Shown here one piece after another: positions 41,701 to 45,543 of a stretch of 45,543 nucleotides of DNA (its first letter is position 1; each line of letters starts with the position of its first letter). This stretch comes from Flavobacteriales bacterium (GTDB lineage Bacteria; Bacteroidota; Bacteroidia; Flavobacteriales_F; PHOS-HE28). The notes below the pieces were generated by a model, which saw only the letters and a list, made by a program, of their open reading frames with translations, ran no database searches and had not been told where the DNA came from. Where the stretch lies: the NCBI GenBank assembly GCA_020847755.1, contig JADLBK010000166.1, forward strand, positions 1 through 45,543. The letters run 5' to 3'. A program made the position numbers and the translations under genes.

Positions 41701-43845
41701 GGCGATGGCCCCCGCGTTGGGCACCAGCACGTTCTTCTCGCTGGCGCTTTCGGAAGGGGCCAGATGCACATTGCCCGCATAACACGAGTTGCCGATGATG
41801 GCCGGGTACTTGCCCCCCCAGTTGTAGTTGACCGGGTTGTCGATGGTGATGTCGAAGCCGCCACCCGAGGCATGCGCGAAAAAGGTCATCAGGGTCACCC
41901 CTTCATCCTCGATCAGGTGCTTCACACTGTCGGCGGATGCCTGCCCGTAGACGCCCGGGGTGTTCTTGTTGAACTGGGTGACCTTGCCGATGAAGTTCGT
42001 GTCCTCGGCGAGCAGTTCATACTGCCGGAGGTAGTTGTCGAACTGTTGGAACTCCGATTCCACAAAACCGCCGCGGAAGTGCAGGATGTTCTTCATCCAG
42101 GGCTCGGGCTCGTCCCAACTCTCGAACTGCTCCACCTTGGCCCGGTACAGGTCCACATCGGCCGGAGTGTGCGCCGCCAGGCGACCCACCGGGATCACCA
42201 TGTCCGCGGGATCACCGTTCAGGCCCAGGGTGAAGCACATGTCGCTGGGCGGAAAGCCGAGCGTGGGCACCAGGCAGGTGGGGTAGACCGACGGATCGTC
42301 GCGGTGCCCGTTGAGGCCGTTGATGGAGGGGGCCAGCACCGATTTGCCGATCAGGAAAAGCGCCCGGGGATCGGTGTCCCATTGGTCGAGCGCGAACTTG
42401 GCGAACCGACGGATGGCCAGCGGATGCTTGGGCACGCCGCCACCGAACTGGTCATACAGTTCGTCCACGTCCACCACCACGGCGTTCATGGGGTTGGTGG
42501 GGCTGGTGGCCCGGGTCATGGCGTACTGCTCCGCGGCAGTGCGCAATGACGCGTGGGTGACGATGAGCATGGCCGAGTCCTGCTGGGCCTGCACGAGATC
42601 CGTGAACTGCCCGGTGGCCGTCACGGGGCGCAGGTCCGCAGGTGCGGTGATCTGTTCCTGGCGGTACATGAAGACCCGCGTCTCGGTGGCGTTGGGCGCG
42701 AGCGGGATCAGGGCCTGCCAGTAGCCGAATCCGTCCTGCACCACCTGCACGCGTCGAAGGGTATCGCCGTAGGCGTACACCACGGGCGTTCCCCAGAAGC
42801 CGATGAAGCGCAGGAAGGCCAGGGTGTCCGTGGTGCCGTTGTGCGGGACGCGCACGTCGGCGATCGGCTCGCCACCGAAGTTCATCGCGCGGGGGTAGCG
42901 CAGCTTGATGTAGGCGATGTTCTGCCGGTCCTGGTAGCTGGCCCCGGCGCAGGCCTGCAGGTCGTAGACCGCGCGTGTCTGGACGTTCGTGGCCCAGGTG
43001 TCCAAGGCACCGGTGGGCAGGTCGAAGCCCAGCCGCCGGTACTGGTAGGCGCGGTAGGTGGTGTCCAGCGCCTGCACCAGGTTGGCGCCGTAGTAAACCC
43101 GCAGGTGGTGGTCGTCGCAGGCACCGCCGCTGGCGCTGTTGGCGCCGGCCACGGCCATGTCAATGCGCGAAGGCGGGGCGTCGGGTTGCTGGTAGGGGTT
43201 CTGCGAAGGCACCTGGAAGAGCAGGGTGCCGTCGGCCCCGTAGGTCTCCAGCGGCCAGCTTCGGAAATAGCCCTCCCCTTCCACCATGAAGGAGGACGAG
43301 GCCCCGAACAGGCCCCGGTCACCGAGGTAATAGGCAAGTCCGAACTGGGACAGGGTCTCGCGCCACACCCACGGCCGCGGCGTATGCGGCGTGTAGTCGG
43401 TGTTGGTGTAGGGCTTCACGCGCTTGGGCGCGGTGCTGCCCGCCGACCAGGTGATGTAGTAGCGGATGCTGTCGTTGTAGAGGCTGTGGTAGGGGTTGCT
43501 CTGTGTGCCCGGCACCTCGTACAGCGCCCCGTCCATCCAGCCGTCGTTGCGCGTGGCCCGCAGCTCGATGTGGTCGGCCGTGTTCAGCACGCCGTCGGCC
43601 TCGCCTTCGATGAAGATGGGCACCTCCTGCTCTCGCCCGAAGACCTGGATGGTGCGCGGATCCACCGCACCAACGGGAAATCCCGCGTTGGCCAGGGCGG
43701 CACTGTCGATGCGGTAGATGCCGTCGGCCGCGACGGTGAAGCGCCAGTAGGGCCGGGACGGGTCGATCCACTCGTTGCCGTAGGGCTGGGCGAAGACCAC
43801 CGAAGCGGCCAGCACCGCGAGAAGGACCGTGCCCGTTCGCCTCAT
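38725..43845 (-). CDS. C25-family (gingipain-type) cysteine peptidase, PorU2-like T9SS sortase
   Basis: 1,706 residues. Signal peptide at 1-19, a beta-rich N-terminal region, then the C25 peptidase domain at about 425-785. The catalytic dyad is H658 in F-F-A-H-A-S-G-G-G-F and C688 in G-N-S-C-Y-A-G. Several Ig-like and CARDB-like modules follow, and a FlgD-like C-terminal domain (N-Y-P-N-P-F, then Y-L-K-V-Q-I-L-T-I-T-G-R-V-V) replaces a sorting tail. PorU cleaves sorting tails and attaches cargo at the outer membrane. This protein is longer than classical PorU and fits the group named PorU2. It overlaps the PorV-like gene by four bases. Confidence 0.82.
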   Translation of the reverse strand: MRRTGTVLLAVLAASVVFAQPYGNEWIDPSRPYWRFTVAADGIYRIDSAALANAGFPVGAVDPRTIQVFGREQEVPIFIEGEADGVLNTADHIELRATRNDGWMDGALYEVPGTQSNPYHSLYNDSIRYYITWSAGSTAPKRVKPYTNTDYTPHTPRPWVWRETLSQFGLAYYLGDRGLFGASSSFMVEGEGYFRSWPLETYGADGTLLFQVPSQNPYQQPDAPPSRIDMAVAGANSASGGACDDHHLRVYYGANLVQALDTTYRAYQYRRLGFDLPTGALDTWATNVQTRAVYDLQACAGASYQDRQNIAYIKLRYPRAMNFGGEPIADVRVPHNGTTDTLAFLRFIGFWGTPVVYAYGDTLRRVQVVQDGFGYWQALIPLAPNATETRVFMYRQEQITAPADLRPVTATGQFTDLVQAQQDSAMLIVTHASLRTAAEQYAMTRATSPTNPMNAVVVDVDELYDQFGGGVPKHPLAIRRFAKFALDQWDTDPRALFLIGKSVLAPSINGLNGHRDDPSVYPTCLVPTLGFPPSDMCFTLGLNGDPADMVIPVGRLAAHTPADVDLYRAKVEQFESWDEPEPWMKNILHFRGGFVESEFQQFDNYLRQYELLAEDTNFIGKVTQFNKNTPGVYGQASADSVKHLIEDEGVTLMTFFAHASGGGFDITIDNPVNYNWGGKYPAIIGNSCYAGNVHLAPSESASEKNVLVPNAGAIAFMASVDIGLSNMLYFYTLEWYRSFSQVNHGAGIGEHMRFAAKQQLQGSGYLNVNNAHTFTLHGDPTLVLHSFDLPDLSVSELDVLISPDPVTADLDTFTVEVIVTNLGKGIGATTNVVLERRLVEENQVLQPMFAPVSADTLRSTVRFRLPVLANEGGQGLNALNIRVDIDQDLIDEIDDLGNNTVQASLLITSGEIFPVEPFKFAIIPDAEPVLKASTGDPFAPMRAYRFQIDTVDTYDSPAFEEVVINAPGGVVSWTPQQIFGLNTQQDSLVFFWRCTPDSTGDGSYDWRESSFQHITDRRGWGQAHFFQFKEDGFPQVIYDRPQRLFRFNDAPRGIRCEVTGNSGLICSYYIDLQWVDGQGCGGERALHVAVIDPATFEPWKTCWNGQDLDHQFGNINSCDSLCERSSRAQKYFSYWPSRPSHMAGLTDLLENQVPPGYHILMWTYVGLNKPGMDANGGQALYDAFNSIGATDLQSAPDTVPYIFFGTKGDPGSAIQVMGASSTAAINLSTFVTTQGVAGDIVAPWAGPASEWKGLYWDEFPNDVRDSVNIQVYGVSPQGAEQLVFERGGPLDSIPQAVFQSGINAAQFPYVRLRAKLLNDSVAEPLPSQLDRWQLLMTPEPECAIDPPLGFVSNLAGIAEPLQAELAVAVHNISPFDMDSLLMHAWVVNASGQRRPVHDKRNAPLPAGGVLMDTIRFSTSGLGGLNTIIIEANPVDSATGRYDQYEQYHFNNIAQLRFTVSEDNENPLLDVTFDGVHILDGDIVSARPEILVTLDDENPVLLMDQPSDTVNFKVFLTEPSGMVRRIHFRDGAGTELMRFIPATGADNIARIDYRPTFTTDGVYKLTVQANDASGNISGDRNYDIRFEVITRPTITDVLNYPNPFTTSTRFVFTVTGTEPPTYLKVQILTITGRVVREIGLAELGPVRVGRNITEFAWDGTDQFGDRLGRGVYLYRVIAQLHGEEMERRESGASPHIEKGFGKMYLLY

Positions 43846-44945
43846 GAACTGCTTCGTGTGAAGATGTCGAAGCGCAGGCTGAAGACGTTGCTGTACAACG
43901 CGATGGAGTTGTCGCCGATGTCGGTGAGGGCGTAGTCGACCGCGATGCCGCGGATCTTGAGCCCGGCCCCGATGTTGGGCTGGAAGTTCAAGCGGCGGGC
44001 GTCGGTGATGTCGGTGACATACTGGAAGTTGTTGACGCCCGCACGGACGAAGACCACACCGGCATAGCCCACCTCCAGACCGAAGCGCGGGTCGGCGCTC
44101 CAGGTGCCCGTGCTGATGAGGGTGTTGCGCTGGCCGTCGAAGGTGTTCTCCAGGTTGAGCTCGGTGATGAGGCCCACCTTGTTGCCGAAGCGGAACTCAC
44201 GCGCGGCGCCCAGGGTCAGCCGGGGCAGGGTGACCTCGGTGCTGTTCTGCGGCAGGTCGTTGCCGGTGAGCTGGAAGGTCTCGATGGTCTGCGGGTCCAA
44301 CGAGTAGCTCCACGCGTTGTAGGTTCCTGTGATGTCGCGGGCCACGGCGGCGAAGCGCCACTTGTCCTTCTCGTATTGGGCGGCCAGGTCGAGGCCGAAG
44401 CCCCAGGCGTTGGCGAACTCGCCCACGCGCCGGTAGATCACCTTCACGTTGCCGCCCACCACCAGGCCGGGGATTCGCATGCGGCGGGCGTAGCTGATCA
44501 GCAGGGCGTGGTCCGCTGCGGTGAAGGTGCTGATGCGGTCGTAGTCCACGTTGCCGTCGTTGTCGATCAGCGCGGTGGTATTGGGGATGTCGTCCACCCC
44601 GAAGCGCACGAAGGTGACCCCCAGGGTGCTGGCCGTGTCCAGCGGCTTGGCCACGCCCACGAAATCGTACTTGGCGATGCCGGCGAAGTACTCGCTGTGC
44701 ATGGCGCCGATCTGCAGATCGCCGCGCACGCGCATCAGGCCGGCGGGGTTCCAGTAGCCCGCGGTGACGTCGTTGGCGGAGGCCACGAAGCTGTAGCCCA
44801 TGCCAAGGGCGCGGGCACCGACCCCGATGGCCAGGAACTCGTTGCTGTACTTGGGGGCGTCCTGGGCCAGCAGGCCCGGGGCGGTGGCATAGGTGATCAG
44901 GGCCGCCGCGATGCCGCGCAAGCCGGTGCTGCTCAAGGTCCTCAT
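43842..44945 (-). CDS. PorV/PorQ-family T9SS outer-membrane protein
   Basis: 367 residues. Signal peptide (about 1-28), then the family start F-L-A-I-G-V-G-A-R-A-L-G-M-G-Y-S-F-V-A and Y-W-N-P-A-G-L. Alternating beta strands of a 14-strand FadL-like barrel run to the end. PorV-type barrels shuttle cargo from the T9SS translocon to the PorU sortase. Overlap with the PorU2-like gene (ATGA) suggests the two act as a pair. Confidence 0.85.
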   Translation of the reverse strand: MRTLSSTGLRGIAAALITYATAPGLLAQDAPKYSNEFLAIGVGARALGMGYSFVASANDVTAGYWNPAGLMRVRGDLQIGAMHSEYFAGIAKYDFVGVAKPLDTASTLGVTFVRFGVDDIPNTTALIDNDGNVDYDRISTFTAADHALLISYARRMRIPGLVVGGNVKVIYRRVGEFANAWGFGLDLAAQYEKDKWRFAAVARDITGTYNAWSYSLDPQTIETFQLTGNDLPQNSTEVTLPRLTLGAAREFRFGNKVGLITELNLENTFDGQRNTLISTGTWSADPRFGLEVGYAGVVFVRAGVNNFQYVTDITDARRLNFQPNIGAGLKIRGIAVDYALTDIGDNSIALYSNVFSLRFDIFTRSSS

Positions 44946-44996
44946 CCGTTGGGTGGTTGACGCAGCTTCTAACAGAAGGTGGCCTGCTTTATTGCC

Positions 44997-45017
44997 CCGA
45001 AATTATCCCAATTTCGG
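44997..45017. promoter_or_regulatory. Palindromic divergent promoter region
   Basis: CCGAAATT-ATCCC-AATTTCGG, a perfect 8+5+8 inverted repeat between the PorV-like gene and pssA. On the minus strand it contains the -7 box TAATTTCG (44998-45005), 52 bases before the PorV-like start. On the plus strand it contains CAATTTCG, 42 bases before pssA. It may be two back-to-back -7 elements or an operator. Confidence 0.5.
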
Positions 45018-45058
45018 CCCGGGACGGTGCCAACCGGAAACGCCCTCCCCGAACCTCC

Positions 45059-45543
45059 ATGGCCCGGCTGCCGCGGCTTCCCGACCTGCTCACGACCGCG
45101 AACCTAGCCTGTGGCGTGCTGTCCATCCTGCTGGCCTCCCAAGGACAGCTAACAGCGGCGTGTTGGCTGGTGTTCGCCGCGGCGGTGTTCGACGTGTTCG
45201 ACGGGCTGGCCGCCCGGGCGCTGGGCGGGGGCAGTCCGTTGGGCGCCCAGTTGGACAGCCTGGCGGACCTGGTGAGCTTCGGGGTGGCGCCCGGGATGAT
45301 CCTCTGGGAGGCGCCCGCGACCCTCGCGGATCCGTACGGTCAATTCTTCGGCTTGGTCGCGGCCAAAGCCATCGGCGTGGTCTGTATCACTGTTGCGTCC
45401 GCCTGGCGCCTGGCCAAGTTCAACCTGGACACCCGTCAGACCAGCGGCTTCCTCGGGCTCCCCACCCCTTCCAACGGTCTGTTCTGGGTTTCGCTCACGA
45501 TGGGAGCCAGCGGCACGGCCGTGCATCCAGGACCGGGCCATGA
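45059..45543 (+). CDS. pssA: CDP-diacylglycerol-serine O-phosphatidyltransferase, 5' part
   Basis: 161 codons are visible and the frame runs off the window. The N-terminal R-L-P-D-L-L-T-T-A-N-L-A-C-G is typical of PssA. The CDP-alcohol phosphotransferase signature is complete: D-G-L-A-A-R then G-x3-D-x3-D in G-A-Q-L-D-S-L-A-D, followed by L-V-S-F-G-V-A-P. Hydrophobic segments alternate as expected. It makes phosphatidylserine, the precursor of phosphatidylethanolamine, at the inner membrane. Confidence 0.9.
   Translation, partial: MARLPRLPDLLTTANLACGVLSILLASQGQLTAACWLVFAAAVFDVFDGLAARALGGGSPLGAQLDSLADLVSFGVAPGMILWEAPATLADPYGQFFGLVAAKAIGVVCITVASAWRLAKFNLDTRQTSGFLGLPTPSNGLFWVSLTMGASGTAVHPGPGH

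Noticed and set aside
1..45543. CRISPR array, insertion sequence, prophage or defence island
   Set aside because: No regular spacer arrays, transposase, integrase or phage genes were seen; gene content and codon use are uniform.

Overview
The window is GC-rich DNA from a Bacteroidota chromosome, most likely a flavobacterial-type lineage. Supporting signs are a PorV/PorU-type pair of the type IX secretion system (T9SS), a secreted protein with a T9SS sorting tail, a CcoN-CcoO fusion oxidase, a ~1,120-residue SecA, a DUF2795-like acidic protein, and many promoters with the Bacteroidota -7 element TAnnTTTG (here often TAnCTT[T/C]G) instead of -35/-10 boxes and Shine-Dalgarno sites.

Layout. 1-5439 (+): 3' end of anmK, an amino-acid dehydrogenase, an exbB-exbD-exbD-tonB energy-transduction operon, and folC. 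5475-5916: an array of four tRNA units of about 107 bp on the minus strand. Two are intact valine tRNAs (CAC and UAC); each is followed by a degenerate partner whose anticodon arm is a GC palindrome. 6096-12298 (+): a repeat-rich control region, then an ECF sigma factor gene translationally coupled to crtI, crtB and idi, followed by a photolyase, a 53-residue unknown protein, an SRPBCC protein and crtZ, which looks like a light/photo-oxidative stress operon. 12244-20964 (-): a complete cbb3 oxidase locus, ccoI-ccoS-ccoNO-ccoQ-ccoP-ccoG-ccoH plus a TauE/SafE-like membrane protein, with two TGAC-N4-GTCA palindromes as candidate Crp/Fnr-type sites. 21083-26371 (+): a methyltransferase, a cobalamin adenosyltransferase, a DUF2795-like protein and secA. 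26445-35431 (-): a TonB-domain protein, comM/yifB, gmhA, dsbD with a duplicated N-terminal domain preceded by a stand-alone copy of that domain, an unknown 97-residue protein, tilS and pabB. 35619-36995 (+): a T9SS cargo protein. 37043-44945 (-): lnt, a large C25-peptidase (PorU2-like) and a PorV-like protein. 45059-end (+): the start of pssA.

Together these serve envelope energetics (ExbBD/TonB, cbb3 oxidase), protein export and surface attachment (SecA, DsbD, Lnt, PorU/PorV and a cargo), photoprotection (carotenoids, photolyase) and housekeeping. No phage, insertion sequence, CRISPR array or defence locus is visible. The least explained structure is the alternating tRNA / tRNA-like array at 5475-5916. 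The control region of the carotenoid operon (6096-6310) is next.
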